A stretch of 64,000 nucleotides of DNA from Limisphaera sp049537155 (GTDB taxonomy: Bacteria; Verrucomicrobiota; Verrucomicrobiia; Limisphaerales; Limisphaeraceae), in contig NZ_JBMVQZ010000001.1 in the NCBI RefSeq assembly GCF_049537155.1, positions 186,001 through 250,000 of the forward strand, in the 5' to 3' direction. This document shows positions 24,454-33,017 of this stretch, in pieces (position 1 is the first letter of the stretch; every line of letters starts with the position of its first letter). The notes beneath the pieces were generated by a model. The model made no database searches, was not told the origin of the DNA, and saw nothing but the letters and a program-made list of their open reading frames with translations. Both the position numbers and the translations under genes were made by a program.

Positions 24454-25635
24454 TCAATGATTGCCGAGGCGTTGAGCCGGGCGATCGGCAAACAGCCGGT
24501 GCGCCTCCCGCAGGATGTCCGGAACCCGATCGGCGAACGGGCTGCCGGCCAGGCAGGGACCCAGATCCACCTCGTCCACCCGCGCGGCATTCTGCCCGGG
24601 GAACCAGTGGTCGGCCTGGCCCAAAAGGTTGTAACGCATGCGCGCCCAGGCGAGCAGATCCAGCGGCTTGGCATAGGTCCAAAGGCGGAGGATTTCCAGG
24701 ATGTTGATCTGGCCGGGCACCTCGGTGTACTCGGGGATGCCCTCGAACCAGCGGGCGCACCAGTCGGCGCCCAGCTCGTTTTTCATCACGGCCCGAAGCC
24801 TGGCCTCGATCGGCGCGATGACCTCCGCAGCGCGGGGCAGGTGTTGCAGCGCCTCCACGTGCTCGTCGAAATCGGCAGGGCGCGCCACCCCGCAACTGAG
24901 CGTGTGGACCTCCGGGCGCGCCAGACAGTACAGGTCGTTGAATTGCATGGGCGTCAGCGGCGCGCAAAGGGCCCGCATCCGGGCCGAGGCGTCGTAGAGT
25001 TTGCCCCCCTTGTCGTTGGGACTGATGATGAACACCCCCATGTCGTGCTCGGCCGCGGCGCGTACCGCCGGCCAGGTCAGCGGATTGACGAAGTACCAGT
25101 GCAGGTTGACGTAGTCGAACTCGCCCGTCTCAATTGTTTCCACAATCAGGTCGGTGGGTGCGTGGGTGGAGAAACCGATGAACCGGACGCGGCCCTCTCG
25201 CTGGAGCTGGCGGGCGGCAGCCAGGCAACCGCGTGGTCGCATGGTCCACTCGAACAACTGCCGGTTGTTGATCCCGTGGATGGCCAGCAGATCCACGTAA
25301 TCCAGGCCAAGGTTGCGCAGCGAGGTGTCGAAGTCCCGCAGGAACAGTTCGGCCGACGCCCGGGGAGCCACCTTGGTCTGAACCAGGATCCGGTCACGCG
25401 GCAGTCGGGGCAGGATCCGGCCCAACTGCAGTTCGGAAGTGCCGTACCCGCGGGCCGTTTCGAAGTGGACAATCCCCAGTTCGTACGCCCGCCAGACACA
25501 CGCCTCCAGGTTCCGCTGATTCTCCGCGGGGATGCCCGGCGCATCGGCATCCTTCCAGGAATGTTGGAAGCGCATGCCACCGCAGGAAAGCACGGGCATG
25601 GACAAACCGGTGCGGCCAAAGCGGCGGTAAAACAT
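24454..25635 (-). CDS. Aldo/keto reductase with degenerate ferredoxin-like tail
   Basis: A 393-residue protein. The first 260 residues form an AKR barrel: 'FGRTGLSMPVLSCGGMRF', 'HFETARGYGTSELQLGRIL' (catalytic Tyr), 'ILVQTKVAP' (Lys), 'YVDLLAIHGIN' (His) and 'VRFIGFSTHAP'. The C-terminal region follows the layout of AKRs fused to a 4Fe-4S ferredoxin domain ('INILEILRLWTYAKPLDLLAWARMRYN', 'DHWFPGQNAARVDEVD'), but nearly all cluster cysteines are missing: only one in ADWCARW and one in GPCLAGSPF remain. The Fe-S clusters have probably been lost. The substrate is unknown. The ATG at 25635 follows the accD stop by 14 bases, so the two are co-transcribed. Confidence 0.85.
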   Translation of the reverse strand: MFYRRFGRTGLSMPVLSCGGMRFQHSWKDADAPGIPAENQRNLEACVWRAYELGIVHFETARGYGTSELQLGRILPRLPRDRILVQTKVAPRASAELFLRDFDTSLRNLGLDYVDLLAIHGINNRQLFEWTMRPRGCLAAARQLQREGRVRFIGFSTHAPTDLIVETIETGEFDYVNLHWYFVNPLTWPAVRAAAEHDMGVFIISPNDKGGKLYDASARMRALCAPLTPMQFNDLYCLARPEVHTLSCGVARPADFDEHVEALQHLPRAAEVIAPIEARLRAVMKNELGADWCARWFEGIPEYTEVPGQINILEILRLWTYAKPLDLLAWARMRYNLLGQADHWFPGQNAARVDEVDLGPCLAGSPFADRVPDILREAHRLFADRPAQRLGNH

Positions 25636-25649
25636 CGTGTGGACCCGGA

Positions 25650-26600
25650 TCAAACAGCCCGTGAGACGGTACGGCGGCCTGCGGTCAGATAGTTGAGGTA
25701 CGTGATCAGCCTGGAGCGGAGCTGAGGTCGCGGGACGATGGCGTCAATCAAACCATGTTCCAGGAGGAATTCGGCGGTCTGAAAACCGGGCGGCAGCTCG
25801 CTTTGCGTGGTGTCCTTGATGACCCGCGGACCGGCAAAGCCGATCATGGCGCCGGGCTCGGCCAGGATGAGATCGCCCACACTGGCGAAGCTGGCCATGA
25901 CACCTGCGGTGGTCGGATGGGTCAGCACGCTGATGAAGGGGAGGCGGGCCCGCGCGTGGTACGCCAGGGCGCCGCAGGTCTTGGCCATCTGCATGAGACT
26001 GAAAAGGCCCTCGTACATCCGGGCCCCGCCGCTGCTGGAGATCAGGATCACCGGCAGTTCGCGGTCCGTGCACACCTCCACCAAGCGGGTCACCTTTTCC
26101 CCCACCACCGAGCCCATGGACCCGCCCAGAAAACCGAAGTCCATCACGCCCAGGCCGCAATAATGAGGGCCGATCCGACACAGTCCCGTCACGATGGCGT
26201 CCTTCAGCCCGGTGGCCCGTTGGTACTCGTCCAATTTGGCGGTGTAACTGGCCACTCCCGTGAACCCCAACACGTCCACGCTCACCAGATCGGCGTCCAT
26301 CTCCTCGAACGTGCAGGTCTCGACCAGCGAGTGGATCCGCTCGCGGGCGCTCATCGGGAAATGATGGCCGCACTTGGGACAGACCTTGAGGTTCTCGTCC
26401 AGTTCCTTGTCGAAGACCATCACCGCGCATTTCGGGCATTTGGTCCACAAGCCTTCGGGAATGTCCCGTTTGCGCGAGCGCCCGGCCAGCTTCGGCTTCT
26501 TCACGAAGGACGTGCCCGGATCGGACGCCGGAGCCGGCGCCGCCTGCGGTGCACCGGCCGGCGCGGTGCCGGATGTGCGCGTGGACGAGGTGTCTGTCAT
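25650..26600 (-). CDS. accD: Acetyl-CoA carboxylase carboxyltransferase subunit beta
   Basis: A 316-residue subunit of the carboxyltransferase that makes malonyl-CoA for fatty-acid synthesis. After a disordered Ala/Pro/Thr-rich leader (about 1-40) comes the C4 zinc ribbon 'LWTKCPKCAVMVF' and 'VCPKCGHHFPMSARERI'. The carboxyltransferase core follows: 'MDFGFLGGSMGSVVGEKV', 'PVILISSSGGARMYEGLFSLMQMAKT', 'HPTTAGVMASFASVGDLILAEPGAMIGFAGPRVI' and 'TAEFLLEHGLIDAIV'. accA is not in the window. The ATG at 26600 was preferred over an in-frame GTG at 26627. comF lies upstream and the aldo/keto reductase downstream. Confidence 0.95.
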   Translation of the reverse strand: MTDTSSTRTSGTAPAGAPQAAPAPASDPGTSFVKKPKLAGRSRKRDIPEGLWTKCPKCAVMVFDKELDENLKVCPKCGHHFPMSARERIHSLVETCTFEEMDADLVSVDVLGFTGVASYTAKLDEYQRATGLKDAIVTGLCRIGPHYCGLGVMDFGFLGGSMGSVVGEKVTRLVEVCTDRELPVILISSSGGARMYEGLFSLMQMAKTCGALAYHARARLPFISVLTHPTTAGVMASFASVGDLILAEPGAMIGFAGPRVIKDTTQSELPPGFQTAEFLLEHGLIDAIVPRPQLRSRLITYLNYLTAGRRTVSRAV

Positions 26601-26665
26601 GGACGCTTTCGGTTTTGCTTTTGACACGACGCTGGGATCCTCGCGTTTGGCGGCATTCTAACGGA

Positions 26666-27466
26666 TCAAAGCCCGCGTGCAACTGTCCAAACACACACCT
26701 CCGCCGCGCCTGCCTGACGCAGCACCCCTGCACAGGCTCCGGTGGTGGCGCCGGTGGTGAACACGTCGTCCACCAAAACCAGCCGGCGCCCGCGCACCAC
26801 CGCACCCGCGCGAAGCTGGAAGGCCCGCCGCACGTTGCGCAGCCGCTCGTCGCGACTCAGCAGGGCCTGCATCTTGGTGGGGCGCACCCGCCGCAACCAG
26901 CCGGTTTCGAGTGGAAGACCGGTGGCCCGTGCCAGGTGGCGCGCCAGGCGGGCGGCCTGGTTGAACTCGCGCTCCCGTTCCCGCACCGGATGCAACGGCA
27001 CGGGCACGATGGCGTCCCATCCCCCCTCCCGTACGGCGTCGGCGGCCGCCCGCACCAGCAGCCGTGCCAGGAAAGGCTCGAACCAGAGTGCGCCCTGATA
27101 CTTGTAACGGTGGATCGCCTCGAGGACGGGGCCTTCGGCCACCACGGCCGCCCGCGCCGTGGAGAACGGCAGATCGCGCCCGCGACAGTTGGCGCACTCG
27201 AACTGCACGGTGGCCTCGCCCGGGATCGGCAACCCGCAACGTTCGCACCAGGGCGGACGCAGCGGCTGCACCAGCCTGCGACACCGCCGTCCCACCCATC
27301 CCCAGCGCGGCGTGGCCGGTTCGCTCCGGCACAACTGGCACACTCGCGGATACAGCAACCCCCACCACGCCTCCCACCACCGACGCCACCGACGCGAAAT
27401 CAAACTCCGGGCAAAGGGGTCCGGCGCGACTCGAATCCATCCGGCCTGGGCCAAATCCGGATCCAT
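26666..27466 (-). CDS. comF: ComF-family phosphoribosyltransferase-like protein
   Basis: A 266-residue protein with the ComF layout: an N-terminal zinc-finger region (VCQLCRSE, WCERCGLP, CANCRGRD), then 'LEAIHRYKYQGALWFEPFLA', 'IVPVPLHPVREREREFNQAARLAR', 'RPTKMQALLSRDERLRNVRRAF' and the PRPP-binding loop 'RLVLVDDVFTTGATT'. ComF proteins are linked to DNA uptake during transformation in competent bacteria, though many non-competent species keep them. The ATG at 27466 has an AGG five bases upstream. accD follows after 65 bases on the same strand. Confidence 0.9.
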   Translation of the reverse strand: MDPDLAQAGWIRVAPDPFARSLISRRWRRWWEAWWGLLYPRVCQLCRSEPATPRWGWVGRRCRRLVQPLRPPWCERCGLPIPGEATVQFECANCRGRDLPFSTARAAVVAEGPVLEAIHRYKYQGALWFEPFLARLLVRAAADAVREGGWDAIVPVPLHPVREREREFNQAARLARHLARATGLPLETGWLRRVRPTKMQALLSRDERLRNVRRAFQLRAGAVVRGRRLVLVDDVFTTGATTGACAGVLRQAGAAEVCVWTVARGL

Positions 27467-27614
27467 GAGACCTGGCACGGGTTCCGGCCGTAGCGTTCCA
27501 CACCGGCGGGATTTCCTCAAGTTTACTCGATCGGCCCCTATCGATCATCTGGCGGCTTGGAGAGATGCCAGAGAGCGTGCCGATGCGCCGGAGCCGGGCC
27601 GATGGGCCCCGCCG

Positions 27615-27651
27615 TTGACACTCCGGGGGCGTTTGTTAGCGTCGCGTTGTG
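27615..27651 (+). promoter_or_regulatory. Promoter abutting the BrkB-like GTG start (leaderless candidate)
   Basis: A perfect TTGACA (27615-27620) is followed, 16 bases later, by TAGCGT (27637-27642; weak, 3 of 6). Only 6 bases separate this from the GTG start at 27649. There is no Shine-Dalgarno sequence. Confidence 0.35.
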
Positions 27652-29520
27652 CGGAGCCCGGCTGCGAAAGAAAACCGTCCTTCCGACTGGCGCACCCGGT
27701 TGTGGGCGGCATGGAGCGGCGCCACGTTGGGCGCGGGCGCTTCCGAATCGCGCTGGCTCCAAGCAGTGCGCTTCTGCGGCGCCGTCCTGCGTGAATTCAA
27801 TCGCAACCGCGGTTTCGTCCGCGCAGCAGCCCTGTCCTATGCCACGCTGCTTTCGCTGGTGCCGCTCCTGGCCCTGGTGCTCGGGGTCACCAGCACCCTG
27901 CTCAAAGGACGCAGCGAGGCGCAAATCGAGGCGTTCGTGGACCGGCTGGTTCAGGCGGTCATGCCCCCGGCCACCTCCACCAACCTTCCACCGGCATTGC
28001 AGGCGGAGTTCTGGACGACCGAGCTGCATGCCCGGTGGTGGGCGCCGGGGCTGACGCTGGCGTTGCCCGGCCAGTCGCGGCCGGATGGGACCGCCCCGCC
28101 GGACCAGCATGCCTCGGAACCGCCGGACAAGGAGACCACGGCGGCCGCGGGGTCCGCAGGCCGGCCCGAAGTGGCGCCCACGACGGCGCAGGACCTGCGC
28201 CGCGTGGTGGCCCAGAGGCTGCGCGAGTTCATTCAACACACCCGCAGTGCGGAGCTGGGCGTCACCGGCAGCATTGCGTTGTTGCTGATGGCGATTCTGC
28301 TGCTGGCCAGGGTGGAGAACACCATGAACGACATCTGGGGTGTGCCGGAGGGGCGGCCGTGGTTCATGCGGGTGGTGCTCTACTGGGCCTGCCTCACACT
28401 CGCACCGCTGTTGGTGGTGGGTGCGGTGGCGCTGGCCTCCGGACCCTACTGGGAAACCCCCCGGGAGTGGCTGGCCCGCATGCCGTTGGTGGGCGGCCTG
28501 TTGTTCCGCGCGTTGCCCCTGCTGCTGCTCTGGATGCTGTTTGCCGGACTCTACCGCCTGGTGCCCAACACGCGGGTCGAATGGTCTGCGGCACTGGTGG
28601 GGGGCGGGTTCGCCGCTTTGTTGTGGCACCTGAACAACCTGCTGAACGTGCTCTACGTCTCCCGCGTGGTCACGAACTTCAAGATCTACGGAAGCCTGGG
28701 ACTGGTGCCGGTCTTCATGGTCGGTCTGTACATTGCCTGGGTGATCGTGCTGCTGGGCGCGCAGGTATCGTACACATGGCAGCACCGCGTTCACGCGGCG
28801 CAGGCGCACCTGACCGTCCAGTTGGACCAGCGCGGCCGTGAGCTGCTGGCGCTCCGGTTGATGGCCGAGGTGGGACGCGCCTTCCAGAACGCCGAAAGAC
28901 CCCCTTCCGTGGAAGACCTCTCCGTCGCTTCCGGTGCCGTGCCCCGGCTCTGCCTGGACGTGCTGGACCGGTTGAAGGGGGCAGGGCTGGTTTTGGAGCT
29001 GGTCGGGGAGCCGCCCGCCTACATGCCGGCGCGCCCCTTGGAGAGCATCACCCTCCACGACGTTTTACGGGCCATGCGAAGTCGAAACGGAACGGATTGG
29101 GACGGCGCAGAGTCGGACCCCACCCGCGAGGTGTGGAGTCAGTACGCCCGCGTCCTGGCTGCGGAGGAACAGGTGGCCTCCGCCGTCACCTTGCGCGAAC
29201 TCGTGGCCCGGATGAGAGCGTACCCGCAGGTGACCGCGCCGGAGACCGGGCAGTTGCACGCTGCGGCCACCGTCTGCACAGCCGCCTCCCCGGCACCTGC
29301 GCAGCCGCGCGCATGGGTCGAACAAACAGCAGAGCCCGGCCCAACCGGCCCGGGGGGAGAATCCCCGGACAAACCGGCTGGGACACAGCCCCAGCCCGCG
29401 GAATCCGGGGAGACACCTTCTGGCGCGGCCGGGGCGGCTCCGCTTGAAGGTTCCCGCTTTCCTCGTGAAGGCACCCGGCGGGAGACCGCGCCTGCGAGCG
29501 ATCCCGATTTTCCCTTGTAA
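27649..29520 (+). CDS. YihY/BrkB-family membrane protein with C-terminal winged-helix-like domain
   Basis: A 623-residue inner-membrane protein. The YihY/BrkB core has about six helices: 'FVRAAALSYATLLSLVPLLALVLGV', 'AELGVTGSIALLLMAILLLARVENTMNDIWGV', 'LYWACLTLAPLLVVGAVAL', 'LPLLLLWMLFAGLYRLVPNTRV', 'ALVGGGFAALLWHLNNLLNVLYV' and 'YGSLGLVPVFMVGLYIAWVIVLLGAQVSY'. Unusual features: an extra 85-residue hydrophilic insertion after helix 1 (about 100-185), a cytoplasmic helical domain after the membrane core (about 390-520), and a roughly 80-residue Pro/Ala/Gly/Glu-rich disordered tail. The function of the family is unsettled (it was once thought to be RNase BN). Start is GTG at 27649. Confidence 0.88.
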   Translation: MRSPAAKENRPSDWRTRLWAAWSGATLGAGASESRWLQAVRFCGAVLREFNRNRGFVRAAALSYATLLSLVPLLALVLGVTSTLLKGRSEAQIEAFVDRLVQAVMPPATSTNLPPALQAEFWTTELHARWWAPGLTLALPGQSRPDGTAPPDQHASEPPDKETTAAAGSAGRPEVAPTTAQDLRRVVAQRLREFIQHTRSAELGVTGSIALLLMAILLLARVENTMNDIWGVPEGRPWFMRVVLYWACLTLAPLLVVGAVALASGPYWETPREWLARMPLVGGLLFRALPLLLLWMLFAGLYRLVPNTRVEWSAALVGGGFAALLWHLNNLLNVLYVSRVVTNFKIYGSLGLVPVFMVGLYIAWVIVLLGAQVSYTWQHRVHAAQAHLTVQLDQRGRELLALRLMAEVGRAFQNAERPPSVEDLSVASGAVPRLCLDVLDRLKGAGLVLELVGEPPAYMPARPLESITLHDVLRAMRSRNGTDWDGAESDPTREVWSQYARVLAAEEQVASAVTLRELVARMRAYPQVTAPETGQLHAAATVCTAASPAPAQPRAWVEQTAEPGPTGPGGESPDKPAGTQPQPAESGETPSGAAGAAPLEGSRFPREGTRRETAPASDPDFPL

Positions 29521-29633
29521 ACCGCCGCCGGCTCGCCAGAACGGGGCTACCGACCGCCCGGACCGGTTTCGACCCGCCGCAGACGCACCGGCGCGGACAA
29601 TCCCCGGCGGAAAAAGCACGACCCGTTTGCAGC

Positions 29634-30167
29634 ATGCGCGGCTTCTGCCATTTTACCTCCGTGCAGAACGAGGCTGTCCAACCGGTCGGCGCCGGGAACG
29701 AGGCAGTCTGCCGCGGATGGATCGTTTACGACGGCCGGTGCGGGAGCTGTCGGCGCTGGGTCTCACGATGGGGCTGGTTGTGGGAACGACGCGGCTTTCG
29801 CTTCGTCCCTTTCGACGGTCCCCGGGCACGAAAGCTGATCGACCCGCAACAGACGGCTGTACCGGAAGAAATGAAACTCTTTTTGCCTGACGGGCGATCG
29901 CTGGGAGGGGCGGCAGCGGTTGCGTGGCTGTGTCGCAGGGTGGGTTGGCTGTGGCCGCTGGGTGTGTGGCTGGAATTGCCCGGCATCCGTGGCATGGCGG
30001 CGCGCGTTTACCGATGGTGGGCCCGGCACCGCTCCCGGGACGAGCGGCCCTGCCCGGTTCCGCGAGCAGATCCGTCCGATGCAGATCCGCTCAGGCACCG
30101 GCTTGGAGCTTCGGGAAGAACCGCTCCGCCACGCGACAGGTATGGTGGCTCAGCTCCTCCAGAGTGA
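29634..30167 (+). CDS. DCC-family (DUF393) thiol-redox-like protein
   Basis: A 177-residue protein with the DCC-family hallmark near residue 30: 'WIVYDGRCGSCRRWVSRW' (FDGxCxxCxxxV pattern), resembling a thioredoxin-like CxxC. 'FRFVPFDGPRARKL' and 'SLGGAAAVAWLCRRVGWLWPL' follow in the family order. Function is unknown; such proteins are suspected thiol oxidoreductases. The natural family end is near 'RVYRWWARHRSRDER'. The remaining roughly 30 residues are Arg/Pro-rich and run 77 bases into the convergent tatD gene, so the tail may be a stop-codon drift rather than functional. The ATG at 29634 has no clear ribosome-binding site. Confidence 0.72.
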   Translation: MRGFCHFTSVQNEAVQPVGAGNEAVCRGWIVYDGRCGSCRRWVSRWGWLWERRGFRFVPFDGPRARKLIDPQQTAVPEEMKLFLPDGRSLGGAAAVAWLCRRVGWLWPLGVWLELPGIRGMAARVYRWWARHRSRDERPCPVPRADPSDADPLRHRLGASGRTAPPRDRYGGSAPPE

Positions 30168-30894
30168 GCTGTTTCACCGCCGCAATGACCTTGGCCGTCT
30201 CCACCAGGTGCGCCGGTTCGCAGCGCCGTCCGCGGTGCGGCTCGGGCGCCAGGTAGGGGGCGTCCGTCTCCAACATGAAACTTGCCGGGGGCGTGGCCGC
30301 CACCGTCTCACGAACGGCCTGACCGTTTCGGAAGGTCACCAGCCCGGTGAAACTGACGATGGCCCCGGTGGCCAACACCCGGTCGAGGTGCACCGGCGTT
30401 TCAGCAAAACAGTGAAACACGCCGCGCACATGCGGCGCATAGTCGACATACACGGCCAGGGTACGGTCGAAGATCGCACGTTGATGGATGACGCAGCCCA
30501 AGCCGGTCTCGGCCGCCACCTCGAGGTGCTGGCGAAACAGCCGCTCCTGAAGCTGGAGAACGGGTTCCCGGCGGGCCGGATCCGCCGGAAGGCGGAAGGC
30601 GTCCATCCCGGTTTCGCCGAGGGCCACCACCTTCGGATGCTGCGCCAGTTCACGCAGGACGGGGCGCAGGTCTTCCGGTGCCCGGGCTGCTTCGTTGGGA
30701 TGCCAGCCAACCACCGCAAACAGCTCCGGGTACCGTTCGGCCAGCTCGATGCAACGGCGGCTGTCATCAAAGTCGGTGGCGACAACCACCATCCGCGTCA
30801 CCCCGGCCGAGCGGGCCCGTTCCAGCACCGCTTCCAGATCCGCTTCGAACACCCGGTCCGCCAGATGCACATGCGTGTCGTAAAACGTAGCCAT
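30091..30894 (-). CDS. tatD: TatD-family metal-dependent deoxyribonuclease
   Basis: A 267-residue TIM-barrel metallohydrolase. Seen: the N-terminal metal motif 'FYDTHVHLADRVFEADL', 'VVATDFDDSRRCIELAERYPELFAVVGWHPNEA', 'VVALGETGMDAFR' (metal-ligand Glu), 'GCVIHQRAIFDRT', 'GVFHCFAETP' and 'FMLETDAPYLAPEPHRGRRCEP' (catalytic Asp). TatD enzymes act as 3'-5' exonucleases or endonucleases in DNA repair; MTABC-type hydrolase is an alternative label. The ATG at 30894 gives MATFYDTHVHL, the canonical start. Its 3' end overlaps the convergent DCC gene. Confidence 0.92.
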   Translation of the reverse strand: MATFYDTHVHLADRVFEADLEAVLERARSAGVTRMVVVATDFDDSRRCIELAERYPELFAVVGWHPNEAARAPEDLRPVLRELAQHPKVVALGETGMDAFRLPADPARREPVLQLQERLFRQHLEVAAETGLGCVIHQRAIFDRTLAVYVDYAPHVRGVFHCFAETPVHLDRVLATGAIVSFTGLVTFRNGQAVRETVAATPPASFMLETDAPYLAPEPHRGRRCEPAHLVETAKVIAAVKQLTLEELSHHTCRVAERFFPKLQAGA

Positions 30895-31104
30895 GACTTG
30901 ATCAGCTTCCGGGCTCCAACATGAGCACCCGGCCGCCTCGAGGCAATGCGCCGATCCAGAGACGGCCGCCGAGCCGCCGCCCACTGCCTGGTTGGCCGGA
31001 CCATCACCCGCGCTGCACCCGCTGTCCCGGACCGGCCCGGGTCGTGTGGACACCTTGCCCGCCGGCTTTGAATAGCCAGACGCACCGGACCGTCAGCCGC
31101 TGGT

Positions 31105-32103
31105 ATGAGAACGAGCTGGCTGTGGAGCGTTGCGGCGCTGGTGCTGGTGGCGACCGGACCGGCCACCGGGGCCGATATCTTCGAACAAAACCGGCGGTTG
31201 GGCAGGGGAGTGAACATCCTGGGATACGACCCCATTTGGCGGGATCGAACCCGGGCGCGTTTCCAGGAACGACATTTCCGCCTGATCCGCGAGGCCGGAT
31301 TTCAAACCGTGCGGATCAACCTCCACCCGTTCCGGCACATGAGCCCTGACCCGGACCGGGCGCTGCGCCCGGAATGGTGGGCCACGCTGAACTGGGCCGT
31401 CAGCAACGCCGCCGCCAGCGGCTTGAACGTCATACTCGACCTGCACGAGTTCAATGCCATCGGCGAGGACCCGGAAGGCCACAAGGACCGGTTCCTGGCC
31501 TTTTGGCGCCAGATCGCGGCCCGGTCATGGCCGGACACGGTCTGTTTCGAGCTGTTGAACGAGCCCTGCAAAAAGTTGACCCCTGCGCTCTGGAACCAGT
31601 GGCTGCGCGAAGCCCTGGCGATCGTCCGCCAGCAGCATCCGCAACGGCCGGTGATCATAGGACCGGCATTCTGGAACTCCGTCGATCATCTGGAGGAACT
31701 GGACCTGCCTGCGGACGATCGGCACATCATCGTCACCGTGCACTACTACAAGCCGATGGCCTTCACCCATCAGGGCGCCTCCTGGACCGGGCAGCAGGAC
31801 AAGGTGGGCATAGACTGGCGCGGTACCGCTGAGGAGGTGAACGCCATCCGACAGGACTTCGACAAGGTCGCCGACTGGTCACGGAAACATCAACGCCCCG
31901 TCTTCCTCGGCGAATTCGGCGCCTATGATCGCGCGCCCTTGGAGGCGCGCGTGCGCTACATCCGAACGGTCGCCCGCGAGGCCGAGGCACGCGGCTGGAG
32001 CTGGGCCTACTGGCAGTTCGACGGGGACTTCATCGTGTGGGACATGCAGCGCGACCAATGGGTCCGCCCGATCTTGGAGGCGTTGCTCCCGTCCGCACCA
32101 TGA
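31105..32103 (+). CDS. Secreted GH5-family glycoside hydrolase
   Basis: A 332-residue exported enzyme. The signal peptide covers about residues 1-22 (SWLWSVAALVLVATGPATGA). The body is a GH5-type (beta/alpha)8 barrel: 'GRGVNILGY', 'TVRINLHPF', 'NVILDLHEFNA', the acid/base in 'VCFELLNEPCKK' (E153), 'VTVHYYKPMAFTHQG' and the nucleophile in 'PVFLGEFGAYD' (E270), followed by 'GWSWAYWQFDGDF'. The strand-4 and strand-7 glutamates and the HYY pattern are diagnostic of clan GH-A. GH5 covers cellulases, mannanases and others, so the substrate cannot be named. It converges with the pseudouridine synthase gene 29 bases later. Confidence 0.9.
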   Translation: MRTSWLWSVAALVLVATGPATGADIFEQNRRLGRGVNILGYDPIWRDRTRARFQERHFRLIREAGFQTVRINLHPFRHMSPDPDRALRPEWWATLNWAVSNAAASGLNVILDLHEFNAIGEDPEGHKDRFLAFWRQIAARSWPDTVCFELLNEPCKKLTPALWNQWLREALAIVRQQHPQRPVIIGPAFWNSVDHLEELDLPADDRHIIVTVHYYKPMAFTHQGASWTGQQDKVGIDWRGTAEEVNAIRQDFDKVADWSRKHQRPVFLGEFGAYDRAPLEARVRYIRTVAREAEARGWSWAYWQFDGDFIVWDMQRDQWVRPILEALLPSAP

Positions 32104-32132
32104 GGCCGCAGGCCCGGCCGGGAGTCCGGCGC

Positions 32133-32984
32133 TCAGCCACCGGAGCCGGCCGCGCCGGTGGCGCCGGCGGGACCCGAGGCGCCCGGCACCGCCGCATGCC
32201 GGCGCAACTGTTTCACCGCCGCCTGCAGGTCCTTGGGCCAGGGCGACCGAATCTCCACCCACCGGCCCGTGACCGGATGGGTCACCCCCAGGGCCTCGGC
32301 GTGCAGGGCGAGCCGGTCCAACAACGGGCGCTCCTGCCCGCCCCTGGCCAGGCGGTAACCGGATTTGATGCGAGACAACCACAGCGGCGACCCGCCATAC
32401 AGTTTGTCGGCCACCACCGGCCACCCCCGATGCGCCAGATGCACACGAATCTGATGGGTCCGGCCCGTCCGCGGCCGGCATTCCAGCAGCGTGTAACCCA
32501 GGAACCGCTCCAGGACACGAAAATCCGTCACGGATTCCCTGCCCCGCTTCCGCACCACGCACATTCGTTCGGGCCGGGCCGGATCAGGCGCCAACCGCGC
32601 TGCAACACGGAATTCGCCCTCGGTGACCGCCCCCTCCACCAACACAACGTAGCGTTTTTCCGTCTGACCCGATTCGAACTGCCGCATCAGATGCGTGAGC
32701 GACTCCTTGTCTTTCGTCAGGAGCAGCACACCGCTGGTCTCGAAATCCAGGCGATGCACATTGGCCAGGTAGGTCAACCCGCGGGCCACTGCCCATTGCC
32801 TGCCCTGGGCGATCCCTTCCTGGAGCAGACGCATGAGATTGGGGCGGCTCGGATCGTACCGGTCAGGCGAGCTCAGCAGGCCCGCCGGCTTGTCCAACGC
32901 CAGCAGGTGCTCGTCCTCGTAGAGGACGCGGATTTCCCAAAACCCCCGACTGGCTGGTGCGGACAGTTTCAAAACCGGATCCAT
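32133..32984 (-). CDS. RluA-family 23S rRNA pseudouridine synthase
   Basis: A 283-residue pseudouridine synthase. Seen: 'VLYEDEHLLALDKPAGLLSSP', the catalytic-Asp motif 'NVHRLDFETSGVLLLTKD', 'YVVLVEGAV', and the RluA C-terminal signature 'LLECRPRTGRTHQIRVHLAHRGWPVVADKLYG'. There is no S4 domain, so it resembles the RluA/TruC-like short subgroup that modifies rRNA or tRNA. A final low-complexity tail (GASGPAGATGAAGSGG) is unusual. The ATG at 32984 was chosen; an in-frame ATG at 33017 would add 11 residues. Converges with the GH5 gene. Confidence 0.9.
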   Translation of the reverse strand: MDPVLKLSAPASRGFWEIRVLYEDEHLLALDKPAGLLSSPDRYDPSRPNLMRLLQEGIAQGRQWAVARGLTYLANVHRLDFETSGVLLLTKDKESLTHLMRQFESGQTEKRYVVLVEGAVTEGEFRVAARLAPDPARPERMCVVRKRGRESVTDFRVLERFLGYTLLECRPRTGRTHQIRVHLAHRGWPVVADKLYGGSPLWLSRIKSGYRLARGGQERPLLDRLALHAEALGVTHPVTGRWVEIRSPWPKDLQAAVKQLRRHAAVPGASGPAGATGAAGSGG

Positions 32985-33017
32985 GAACTTCGGACTACCT
33001 CGCAGCCCCGTACCCAT

